Shown here piece by piece: positions 1 to 9,100 of a DNA stretch of 64,000 bases. The notes below the pieces were generated by a model, which was not told the origin of the DNA, did no database searches, and saw only the letters and a list, made by a program, of their open reading frames with translations. Each line of letters opens with the position of its first letter. Position 1 is the stretch's first letter. Source of the DNA: Cliona cf. orientalis (taxonomy: Eukaryota; Porifera; Demospongiae; Clionaida; Clionaidae); NCBI GenBank assembly GCA_963930775.1, contig OZ005699.1, forward strand, positions 6,531,501-6,595,500, in the 5' to 3' direction. The position numbers were made by a program, and so were the translations under genes.

Positions 1-150
1 AACAAGTCAGTTATTACCCAAGAAATGGTACAACATGGGTTAGTTGCCCTCGGGCTGATGTTTCACTCGGGCTACGCCCTCGTGATAACATCCAGCCCTT
101 GTGCAACGTAACCCATGTTGCACCATTTCTTGGGTAATAACTATTACTTG
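1..150. repeat. MITE-like hairpin element
   Basis: Two 34-base arms at 9-42 and 109-142 are near-perfect reverse complements around a CG-richer loop. The outer bases ACAAGT (2-7) and ACTTGT (145-150) extend the pairing, so the element runs almost to the window edge. No coding potential is seen. It looks like a short non-autonomous DNA element. Confidence 0.7.
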
Positions 151-162
151 TACACACACAAA

Positions 163-346
163 TGTACCGCATAGCGGGAAACTTTCAAGGCAGAAAACTT
201 TCACAAATTTCGCAATTTTACAGCCAAAGTTTTCTCCATGAAATTTTAAGCATGCCACACCCATCAACGTGATTGGTTTAACAAAGTTTTCTTTGCAAAA
301 TGATCCCTTTTTGCTGATCCATGAAAGTTTCCCGCCATACGGTACA
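163..346. repeat. MITE-like element with terminal inverted repeats
   Basis: The left end (163-186) starts TGTACCGCATAGCGGGAAAC and the right end (322-346) is its imperfect reverse complement, ending CCATACGGTACA. The 184 bp interior is AT-rich and non-coding. Similar GGGAAACTTTCA ends occur near 21440-21515. Confidence 0.65.
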
Positions 347-357
347 TGTTATGCATG

Positions 358-358
<1 letters not shown>

Positions 359-389
<31 letters not shown>
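359..389. repeat. CA microsatellite
   Basis: About 15 CA units follow directly on the preceding MITE-like element. Open frames across it are repeat artefacts. Confidence 0.9.
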
Positions 390-697
390 ACATTGAGAAT
401 CAAGATCATGAATGCACATACAATCATGTACAATTATTATATCATCACAAAAATTTAGGATACACTGAGGATATAATAACACTAGTGTACGTGTGCTGTA
501 GGGCGGGTACAGAGTAGACAGATACTCACTGGCCACATGAATACACTGTAAGAGTTGGCAAAACTGCTCATACACAATAATAATGGTATACATAATACAT
601 GTACAATAACTGTGATAAACTCATGGATGAATGTTAAGGCCCCCCATCCTAGTTGAACTATGTGTACCATACAGGGGCTTGGTCTTTGCATAGAACA

Positions 698-738
698 GGT
701 AATGGTCGCTTTCACGTGTATATATGACGACCATTACC
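698..738. repeat. Short hairpin built from GGTAATGGTCG
   Basis: GGTAATGGTCG (698-708) and GACGACCATTACC (726-738) are inverted copies around an 18-base spacer. The same 12-13-mer recurs at 2078, 17608 and 41248 (see findings). Confidence 0.6.
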
Positions 739-789
739 AGTTGATATGTACATACAACTGTATGTACACATGTACATGTACATATACAG

Positions 790-2043
790 TTAATGTTCAG
801 TTAATCTAAACCTAACCTTGATGCTGTTCCGCTTCACTTCCTCCCTTTGCTGCTGATGCCTGAGATAAGATCCCTCCACCCTCTTCAGCCACTCGTTAAT
901 GAAACAATCTGACGAATCTTCCTTGCTTGATAATCTCTTTATCTCCCAACCACTCTCACCCTCTCCTTTACTGCTCTCTTCTTTGAGTCCTAATTTTTCC
1001 TCAATTCCCATAGGGCTTGGAGCTGGTTTGAATCCAGGTACCTCTCCTTTGGAACCAAACATAGTACGCTGGTAGTTTTGAGTTTGTTGAAGGGAAGGAG
1101 GTACAACAAAGCGAGAGGGTGGTGGGATAATTGGAAGGGGCAGGGGAAAATTTGGAGGAGCGGGAGGGAGATGAGGGGGAGGGAGACCTCCCATGGGAGG
1201 TGGTGGAAATGGCAAGGGGGATCCAGTGCTGGGGGGAATAGGAGGAAGGGGAAGTGGAGGGGGCATGGGCAGTGGTCCCCTCGTACCGAGGAGAGGAGGT
1301 GCTCCAGAAGGAGGAGGAGGGGGAGCACATGTAGACGAAAAAGGTGGTGGAGTAGACATTGTAGGTTGGGGGTAAGAAGAAGACTGAGGTGGTTGTCCGG
1401 GCATCGTCAGAATCGTGGCCGGATTAAACCAAGACGGTGGTGGCGGCAGAGGAGGAGGAAGGGGCCGCAAAGAAACAGCTCCATCACAAGGAGGAGGAGG
1501 AGGGGGTTGGGGTGGAGTTTGTTTCCCAAGTTCTAGTTGCGGTGATGGTATCATGTGATCATGATGTGACGAGTGGAGAGGGTGCCCAGTAGCGTGAGTG
1601 TGACCATGATCCCCAGCGGTGGTAGCAGTAGTAGGGAATAGAGGATGGGGTTGGCCATGGGCCGGCTGACTCTGACTGGAATATCTATCCCTTTCCCGTT
1701 CAGTTCTACCTGGAAACACAGTGTCATTTGAATATTGAGGCGTCAGACTAGGAGCTATAAATGGTGAGGAGATTGATCGACGTGGATCATCGCTTAAACT
1801 GGGACTTCTGCTATGATAAGACGCGCCACCTGCTCCCACGTGGCTGCTGGTAGTACCTCTGCCACGACCTTGACCTCGATGTGATTCTAGTCGAGGATCG
1901 CGAGAATATTCCTCGGCAGCTGTGTTGTCGAGATGGCGAGGTTGATAGGGGTCAGCTCCTCTTCGATGGGGGAGCCAGGTTGTCGTGGTTGGATCTCTTG
2001 GCGGTCTGCCTCGATTTCTGGGGTCACTTGGTCGAGAATGCAT
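790..2043 (-). CDS. Proline-rich low-complexity protein, unassigned
   Basis: A 417-residue frame starts at the ATG at 2041-2043. The N-terminal ~100 residues are rich in Arg, Asp and Pro (RDP, RGRG). The middle (about 130-330) is dominated by polyproline runs of 5-6 residues, and the C-terminal ~80 residues are charged (EEK, KEE, KRVEG, QQQREEVKRN). No catalytic motif or membrane segment is visible. The composition suggests an intrinsically disordered scaffold or RNA-associated protein, but no family is recognised. The final codons VRFRLTEH may be intronic, because AAG|GTTAGG just before them could be a splice donor, in which case the gene continues to lower coordinates. A CpG-containing motif GACGACCATTACC lies 35 bp upstream of the start. 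The antisense frames in this stretch are shadows of the low-complexity sequence. Coding status is likely; the exact end is uncertain. Confidence 0.6.
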   Translation of the reverse strand: MHSRPSDPRNRGRPPRDPTTTTWLPHRRGADPYQPRHLDNTAAEEYSRDPRLESHRGQGRGRGTTSSHVGAGGASYHSRSPSLSDDPRRSISSPFIAPSLTPQYSNDTVFPGRTERERDRYSSQSQPAHGQPHPLFPTTATTAGDHGHTHATGHPLHSSHHDHMIPSPQLELGKQTPPQPPPPPPCDGAVSLRPLPPPLPPPPSWFNPATILTMPGQPPQSSSYPQPTMSTPPPFSSTCAPPPPPSGAPPLLGTRGPLPMPPPLPLPPIPPSTGSPLPFPPPPMGGLPPPHLPPAPPNFPLPLPIIPPPSRFVVPPSLQQTQNYQRTMFGSKGEVPGFKPAPSPMGIEEKLGLKEESSKGEGESGWEIKRLSSKEDSSDCFINEWLKRVEGSYLRHQQQREEVKRNSIKVRFRLTEH

Positions 2044-2077
2044 CTTGGCGATCCATGCAGTGTGTGTACAACCGGTT

Positions 2078-2090
2078 GACGACCATTACC
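2078..2090. promoter_or_regulatory. Candidate promoter motif GACGACCATTACC
   Basis: This 13-mer sits just upstream of the minus-strand proline-rich ORF. It matches copies at 726-738 and 41248-41259 and, inverted, at 698-708 and 17608-17620. Function is inferred only from recurrence and position. Confidence 0.3.
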
Positions 2091-2419
2091 CAATGTATGC
2101 ATGCAGTATCACCAGGTATCACACGTCACAGATTCATCATGAATTGTCAACTTAATTTTGCATTGGATGGTGGGACTGTAATTATAGTAATAATATATTA
2201 TTATAATACCATACACATGCTCCTATTATCAGGAGCTTTGGAGTAGACCTGACCATCAGGTCCACGGCATCATGGCTTTTGTGTTCATTAATTATGTTAA
2301 TCGTGAATCACGTGATTCGCAATGTCTCAAAAAAATTAAATCCTCACTCCAACACCTGTAGCTAATGAGTTTCAACATATATAGCTATAACCGGCAATCC
2401 TATTCAGTGGGCGAGAATA

Positions 2420-2470
2420 TCACACAATTTCAATTAGAGTGGTTTAACCACTCCAATTGAAATTGCGTGA
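2420..2470. repeat. Near-perfect 51 bp palindrome
   Basis: The arms read TCACACAATTTCAATTAGAG and its reverse complement, joined at GGTTTAACC with almost no loop. It lies between the divergent proline-rich and galectin genes. It may be a minimal MITE or a cruciform-forming site. Confidence 0.6.
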
Positions 2471-2537
2471 TAATAAGTTATGAGAATTCTATACAATGTA
2501 CCATTATATGATTACTCATTCATAAGCACTAGCTAAG

Positions 2538-2658
2538 GCTATATAAGAGCTTGATCATTTTCATGTGTCATTATCACTTTCCAACAGATTCATTGCTACA
2601 GTGAACAAGAAGTGGAACTGTTTCGCAGCAATTTCAAATAGTTACCTTTGCCAGTGGG
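2538..2658 (+). promoter_or_regulatory. TATA box and 5' UTR exon of the galectin gene
   Basis: CTATATAAGAGC at 2539-2550 is a good TATA box. About 30 bases downstream begins sequence ending in a consensus donor (GGG|GTAAGT at 2658/2659). An acceptor (TTTATAGCTACAG) at 2801-2813 then joins it to the exon holding the galectin start codon at 2824. The exon is therefore probably non-coding leader. This is inferred from splice signals only; no transcript data were available. Confidence 0.5.
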
Positions 2659-2823
2659 GTAAGTCACTTACATTGTGTCATGGCCAAGCGAGCCCTGACT
2701 TGATAACGATTACATCCACTTGTATAGCATTGTGCTTGATGATAAAAATCCTTGCATAGCTAGCTATGGTATATCTAGATATGTTTTTTTGTTGTTTGTC
2801 TTTATAGCTACAGATATCGCAGG

Positions 2824-3432
2824 ATGAAGGTCCAGATTACGAAGTACACTTTCAGTGTATTGCTGCTTGCTAGCAGTGCATTTTTTTGTCATTGCACTTC
2901 TGATTGGCCAACTACTGCACCACAACAAGGAGGTACTGGGAAGGAATTGAGTCGGCTGGAGATGATGAAGGCCTACTACCAGAACCTGGCCATCATGCAG
3001 TCTTCTAGCGTTGAGCACAACCTTATCTTGGATGACTTCAAAGTTGGATACGAGGTATCGCTACAGATCAAAGCTCCGAACACTGGACTTTTTGCTCTCA
3101 ACTTGTACGGCACTGGTGAAGATATCGTTCTTCACATTGTCGCTCGCTACAACTGGTTGGGTGAAAGGAATGTCCTGGTCTTGAACACTTTCCAGGGAGG
3201 TAGCTGGGAGACGGAAGTGAGACCAACTGGATTCAACTTCCAACCTGGCATTACCATGACGTTGGATGTGGTGGCCAAGAGTGGTGGTTTTGATGTTCTT
3301 CAGGATAACCGGCCGATCGTTTCCTTCCCCTATCGCAGTGGTCTACCGGTCGACTCGGTGAGACGCATTCGAGTGATATCGGTGGATAACCAATCCGCTC
3401 AGAATGCACACCTGACTGTCAGATTTGTTTAA
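2824..3432 (+). CDS. Secreted galectin
   Basis: A 202-residue protein with an N-terminal signal peptide (about residues 1-25, hydrophobic core FSVLLLASSAFF), a short linker and one galectin carbohydrate-recognition domain (about 65-202). The sugar-contact residues fall at exact family spacing: H104, R108, N121, W128, E131 and R133 correspond to His44, Arg48, Asn61, Trp68, Glu71 and Arg73 of galectin-1. The residue equivalent to Asn46 is Val106. Galectins bind beta-galactosides, and in sponges act as aggregation or matrix lectins. Most animal galectins leave cells without a signal peptide, so the clear signal peptide is notable. The CDS is a single exon, starting 11 bases after a predicted acceptor. 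It ends VRFV, a typical terminal beta strand. The family call is firm; ligand preference is unknown because of the Asn-to-Val change. Confidence 0.88.
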   Translation: MKVQITKYTFSVLLLASSAFFCHCTSDWPTTAPQQGGTGKELSRLEMMKAYYQNLAIMQSSSVEHNLILDDFKVGYEVSLQIKAPNTGLFALNLYGTGEDIVLHIVARYNWLGERNVLVLNTFQGGSWETEVRPTGFNFQPGITMTLDVVAKSGGFDVLQDNRPIVSFPYRSGLPVDSVRRIRVISVDNQSAQNAHLTVRFV

Positions 3433-4310
3433 GATGATGTTGGTAGTCGAAAGTGCCTTAATTCATCTCATGGAACACAACTTTTTTAAGATTTGTATTG
3501 AAAAAATTAATTGTATTGAAAAAAATTAATAATTGATCCCACAAAGAATTAATAGCATTAATATAATTAACAGCATTATGATAATCAGTAGTTATTCTAG
3601 CCTTACCGTGTTTATGCTAGTAGAACGCAAGCTAAAACAGTAATTACGATTTTTAATTTTACGCAATTTTCTAGTAAAGATCATCACGTGCTCCGTTAAG
3701 ATACACTATGAAAAATCCTAAATGCGAATTTTCTTGCGCTAATTAGATCATGCGTTTTATTAGCATAAACACGGTACTTACCATTTATAGTTTTAATTTT
3801 AATAATAGCTATACTAGATAGTTCACTACAGCAACTACACTTGCCTATAGCCTAAAGGGTCAAAAAGTACACAAACAAGCTTTATAGGGATAATCATGCA
3901 TATCCACTATACATCCCTACGTTTGCTTTTTGAGTAGGTGCAGGAATTAACCAACCGGGCAGTAGCTAACTGAATGTGACGATCAAAGCTATCCCCCCAC
4001 CCACTATGAGTATAGCTATAGTAGATAAGAATGATGAATTTCTCCCACATGTAGCTACATGGAATTTTTTTTTGTTTCCCGGCAAAAGTTTCTTTGCAAT
4101 AAAAACGTACACGAAATTGAATAATAACCCCAGAACTCAAGGTTACATGACTACAGAAGTAGCATGATCTTGGCAAGGGCAAAAAAAAATAAATAGAAAA
4201 TGATAAATACGACATAGCTATAAGGTAGCTATGCAGTCTACTTAAAAATGAATGTTTCAAGAAATGGTAGTTCATAATAAGGTACGTGACGGTGTCCATA
4301 CTTTCTCTAG
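3433..4310. other. AT-rich spacer with MITE-like elements
   Basis: No gene is seen. At 3604-3776 an inverted-repeat element has ends TACCGTGTTTATGCTA and TAGCATAAACACGGTA. At about 3858-3934 there is a fragment (AAGTACACAAACAAG ... CTATACATCCCTACG) of the same family as the element at 26318-26686. Confidence 0.6.
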
Positions 4311-4329
4311 TCGTGCCTTAAAGATCACT

Positions 4330-5655
4330 TGAGAGGCACCAACATCCTGATTTCCTGATTGTATTATTACACAAGATTATCACTGACCACCTCGACATCA
4401 ACAATCCGATTACCCCTGAGCAGTGGGCTTTCAATCAGGAAAGTCAACAGTATCAGCTCTGTTGGATGTAGTGCACAGCTGGTCTGAAGCCATTGATCAA
4501 GGAAAAGAGATCTATGCTATCTTTTTTGATCTAAAAAACGCATTTGACTCTGTGCCACACAAAGCTTTGATTCATAAACTTCAGTCTATTGATCTTAACA
4601 GTCACATCTTGAGGTGGATCTGTTCCTACCTAACTAACAGGAAACAGTTTGTAGTTTTAAATGGAGCTAAATCTACAACTTGTCAAGTTATGTCTGGAGT
4701 TCCTCAGGGTTCTGTGCTGGGGCCTCTTCTGTTTCTTGTATTAATGATTCCATTGAGAGAACCCGTTACAGTGGGAATACCATCAACCTGTTTGCAGATG
4801 ACATACTGCTTTTTAGGATAATCAATGATGCTCATGATATGGTACTGGTGCAGCAATGGATAGACAATGTTAGTGACTGGGTAGAAGACAATAACCTTTG
4901 CTTGAACTCAACTAAATGCAAGTTTATGATCATATCAAAACTTAGATTCAGAGGTGTCCAAAACCCAACTGAACACTCACGCTTCATATATATATAACAA
5001 CCCACTAGAGCAAGTTACCAAATATAAGTACCTTGGAGTCATCATAACAAGCACCCTATCATGGTCTACCCACGTCAGTTCTATATCAACCAAGGCTCGT
5101 AGGCTCATCGGGATGTTGTACCATCATTTCTTAGTCTAGATTATATATCCTTAGTCCAGCTCAGAGGCTCTCCATAAACTGTACATTGCTCTGATACACC
5201 ACCGCTTGGAGTATATGCTGCTCCTGTATGGATCGAGTCCACATCATTCTAAGGACATCAACAAATTAGAAGCAATCCAAAAATTTGCTCTTAGAATGTG
5301 CTCCAAGGACTGGGGGGAGGGGGGGGGGGGCAAATTACAGCCATCTATACTGAGCCAATACCAACTACCCAACTTGGATGCACGCAGGCAGTATACTTGA
5401 GCCTGTGTGGGGATGCTGTATATTTCCAAATGCTCCAGTCTTCAAGTAGCTACGCACACTGATGTTCTCTACCATTCATTCTTCCCTCAGCGTACTATTT
5501 CACAGTGGAACTCATTACCATATGAAATTACATCATCCCCCTCTCTGTTGTCCTTCAAGCATACTTACTGGTCCCATGTTGATCATATCACTCATAATTA
5601 TTCACTCTTCAGTCTTTTCAGGTACATATTTAATTTTATATTAGTGTATATTTAA
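4330..5655 (+). mobile_element. Decayed LINE (non-LTR) reverse transcriptase fragment
   Basis: Frame fragments line up in order with the reverse transcriptase of Jockey/CR1-like LINEs. They are ITDHL..PITPEQW (4376-4430), GFQSGKSTVSALLDVV (4423 on), FFDLKNAFDSVPHK (catalytic block A), SGVPQGSVLGPLLF (block B), NLFADDILLF (the active-site FADD at 4791-4802), KYKYLGVIITSTLSWS, ALIHHRLEYMLLLYGSSP and FFPQRTISQWNSLP near the end. At least four frame changes and several stops separate them, and the 5' ORF and endonuclease are missing, so the copy is 5'-truncated and dead. Plus-strand orientation places it just upstream of the beta-helix gene. Confidence 0.88.
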
Positions 5656-5734
5656 GGCACTAGTACCCTATGCATGCATTCTTTCATTTACTCAATTTGT
5701 CATCATCTGTATGGATGCATAAATGTATTATAAA

Positions 5735-6005
5735 AAATGAGTTGCTTTTCCATCTGCAATCTGTTACAGGAAAGAGTGTAAGGATACACTTTTTCTTTCA
5801 GCCTGCCTACTATATATTCAGGCATCAAAGAGTGCAGCTAGGGGTCACTGCATTCTTTGCTGCCTACTAGCTATATAATATTCATGTGGGACTTCATGCA
5901 TCCTTGAAAGAGTGCGGGGATGCACTCTTTCCTGCCTACTATGATAATATTTATTCAGGCATCAAAGAGTGTGGGGGTCACTGAACTCTTCCCTGCAGCA
6001 AATAA
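5735..6005 (+). pseudogene. Remnant of a second beta-helix gene 5' end, plus ~90 bp tandem units
   Basis: Bases 5738-5768 (ATGAGTTGCTTTTCCATC...CAATCTGTTACAG) match the start of the intact gene at 6167-6202, including start codon and the MSCFSI codons. A short unit containing CATCAAAGAGTG and TGCCTACTA then repeats about three times up to 6005. It appears to be the decayed 5' edge of a sibling gene. Confidence 0.55.
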
Positions 6006-6166
6006 AGGCTAGCTACCTCTTTCTTGCCTATATTTATTGAAAAGTCAAATCAGTGTGAAAAAGAATTTAGTTTTTGTCCAGTAGCTTAAACGTGGCATAG
6101 AAACAGTACTAGTGCTCTTGTTTGATCAGCTACTAGTGGCTAACTTGACCTTGGTAAAATTTCAAA

Positions 6167-9100
6167 ATGAGTTGTTTTTCCATCAGATTCTGCAATCTGT
6201 TACTGTTCCTCTTGGTGTATGCTGACTCTGCAAACAGCCAGGTACACTACTACATCACACCCTCACTGAGTGTCCACTGTCCTGGAGATCCCTGCCTTAC
6301 TCTAGCACAGTTGACTGCTAATTCCACCAGTTACCTTGGAAATGAAACTAACATATTCCTCTCCTTTCTGCCAGGAAATCATAGTCTTGATGGAGAGCTC
6401 TCTCTGTCTCATGCAGACAACTTCTCAATGACAGGAGGCAATGGAACTGTGTTTGTAGAATGTGGTAGTCAGTTAAGAAGATTCAGTATCAGTGAGACAA
6501 CATTTGCTATGATAAAGGATCTGCGCTTTCTTGGCTGTGGAGGTAACAGAGTTAGCCAAGTGGAGCAGTTTATAGTTGAAGACACCATCTTTGAGGGTGT
6601 GGAAGGCAGAGGCACAGCACTAGTGCTGAATCAAGTGACTGATGCTAGCATTACAAGAAGTTCATTCCTTTCCAATATACATGCTAGCATACTTGAGCAT
6701 CATGATATCTCACCTTTTGCAAGTGATCAAGTGATATTGAAATATCTCTATCTAAATCGAAATCCATCGCTTGCAGTTGGTGGAGCATTGTACACAGCCT
6801 TTAGCAATGTTTCAATTGTTAGCAGCAAGTTCACAGGCAATAGAGCCGAGATAGGAGGAGCACTGTTTGCCCACAATAGCAGTCTCCATGTTGTTGGAAG
6901 TACTTATAGTTACAATAAAGCCAGTTTTGCTGGGGTTATAATCACATCGGAAACCTCAATCAACATCAAAAATAGCAATTTCATTGAAAATGCAGCCATA
7001 TTCCACGGTGGAGTGATGATAGCATATAGGAACTCATTCAATATCCACGGTATCACTTTTACTAACAATAGTGCCAACAGTGCTGGGGCTAATGGTGGAG
7101 TCATGATGATATTTGATTCGTTATTTAATATCACCAGCAGTACTTTTACCAACAACAGTGCAGCTTATAATGGTGGTGTCATGAGGACATTTGATTCGTC
7201 ATTTAATATTACCAGAAGTACTTTTACCAACAGTGCAGCTGATAGTGGTGGTGCCATATCCACATTAAATTCATCATTTAACATTACCAGCAGTACTTTT
7301 ACCAATAGCACAGGTTATGATGGTGGTGTCATATGGACATCTGATTCGTCATTTAATATCACCAGCAGTACGTTTACTAACAATAGTGCAGAATATGGTG
7401 GTGTCATGTACACAAGATCTGATTCATCATTTAATATCACCAGCAGTACTTTTATTAACAACAGTGCAGCTGTTTATGGTGGTGTCATGTTGTGCGCATT
7501 TGACTCGTCATTTAGTATCACCAGCAGTACTTTTACTAACAACAGTGCAGCTGATAGTGGTGGTGTCATATACACAGTTTTAAGTTTTGACTTGTTATCT
7601 AATATCATTAGCAGTACTTTTACTAACAACAGTGCAGCTAGAAATGCTGGTGTCTTGTCCACATCTTATTCGTCATTAAATATCACCGGCAGTACTTTTA
7701 CTAACAACAGTGCAGCTGAATACGGTGGTGTCATGGAAATATCTGACTCAACAGTTAATATCGCCAGCAGTACTTTTACTAATAACAATGCAGCTGATAG
7801 TTGTGGTGTAGCATGGGCCAGTACTTCATCAGTTAACATTATTGGTAGCAGTTTTTATGCTAACAAAGCTAACAGTTTTGGAGGAATAATGTTCACTATA
7901 GGCAGCTCCACACATATTGCTAATGGTACATTCGATTACAATTCTGCAGGATCACTCTATATTTTCAACAGCAACCTCACTTTCAGTGGCTACACAAGAT
8001 TAGAGAACTGTGCAGAACAATCGAACATAACAGTTGAAGCAAGAGAAGAAGGAGGGGCAATCACAAGCTTCCAGTCGACCGTGATCTTCATTGGAGTAAG
8101 CAGTTTACTAAACAACCAAGCAAGGCATGGTGGAGCAATATTAGCCATCGAGAGTAAAATCATTATGTATGGTGAAACAACAATAGCCAATAACACAGCC
8201 ATAGTCAGCAGTGGAGGTGGGATTTCTCTCCAACAAAGTGATCTTGAAGTCAGGGGTACCTGTATCATCTCCGACAATGATGCTGTGAGGGGTGGAGGAA
8301 TCCATGCCACTAGTTCAACAATTGCTATATATCAACCAGGGACACTTCAATTCATCAACAATAGAGCAAAAAATGGAAGTGGACTTTATTTAGAAGTTAA
8401 TGCAAAATTGTATGTACTGAAACGTGATTCAGAATTATTGATGTGTCGTGAATGTAAACAACTACTATTCCGAGATAACCATGCCAACTATGGAGGAGCC
8501 ATATATGTGGCAGATAATACCAATGCTGGTGCTTGCTCACCTGACAATGAATGCTTTATCCAAACACTTGCACTTTATCAAACTAATGTAGGAAAAGATG
8601 AGTTAATAAACATACTCTTCTCTGGTAATACTGCAAGTGAGCAAGGAGCCAACATCTTTGGAGGACTACTGGACAGATGCATCCCAAGTCCATTCGCTGA
8701 AGTGTACAATCTGCAATTAGAAGCACCACCATACTACAGTGGTGTCAGTTACCTTGGTAACATCACCAACATAACAGCATTAGATACCATATCCTCTCTG
8801 CCTGTTCGAGTTTGTTTTTGTAAGAGTGAAAGTGAGTTCGACTGCAGCTACCAGCCACCAACCATCAAAGTCAAGAAAGGAGAAGCCTTCAATATGCCAC
8901 TTTCAATTGTTGCAGTGGATCAGGTCAATCATTCTGTAGATGCGAACATCATCAGTTCTCTATCTTCACAAGATGGTGGCTTTAGTGAAGGACAGCAAAT
9001 TCAAAGTGTACGGAAAAACTGTAGCAATGTAACATTCAATGTGTTCTCTCCTCACAACTATGAAACAATAAACCTCTTTGCCGATGGTCCTTGTGGAAGC

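Noticed and set aside
40..267. ORF across two hairpin elements at the window start
   Set aside because: The sequence is explained by MITE-like inverted repeats.
1078..1536. Gly/Arg-rich ORF opposite the proline-rich gene
   Set aside because: It is the complement of polyproline codons. The opposite strand has the longer frame and a plausible start.
6910..8310. Antisense ORFs within the beta-helix gene
   Set aside because: They are shadows of the repetitive sense frame.
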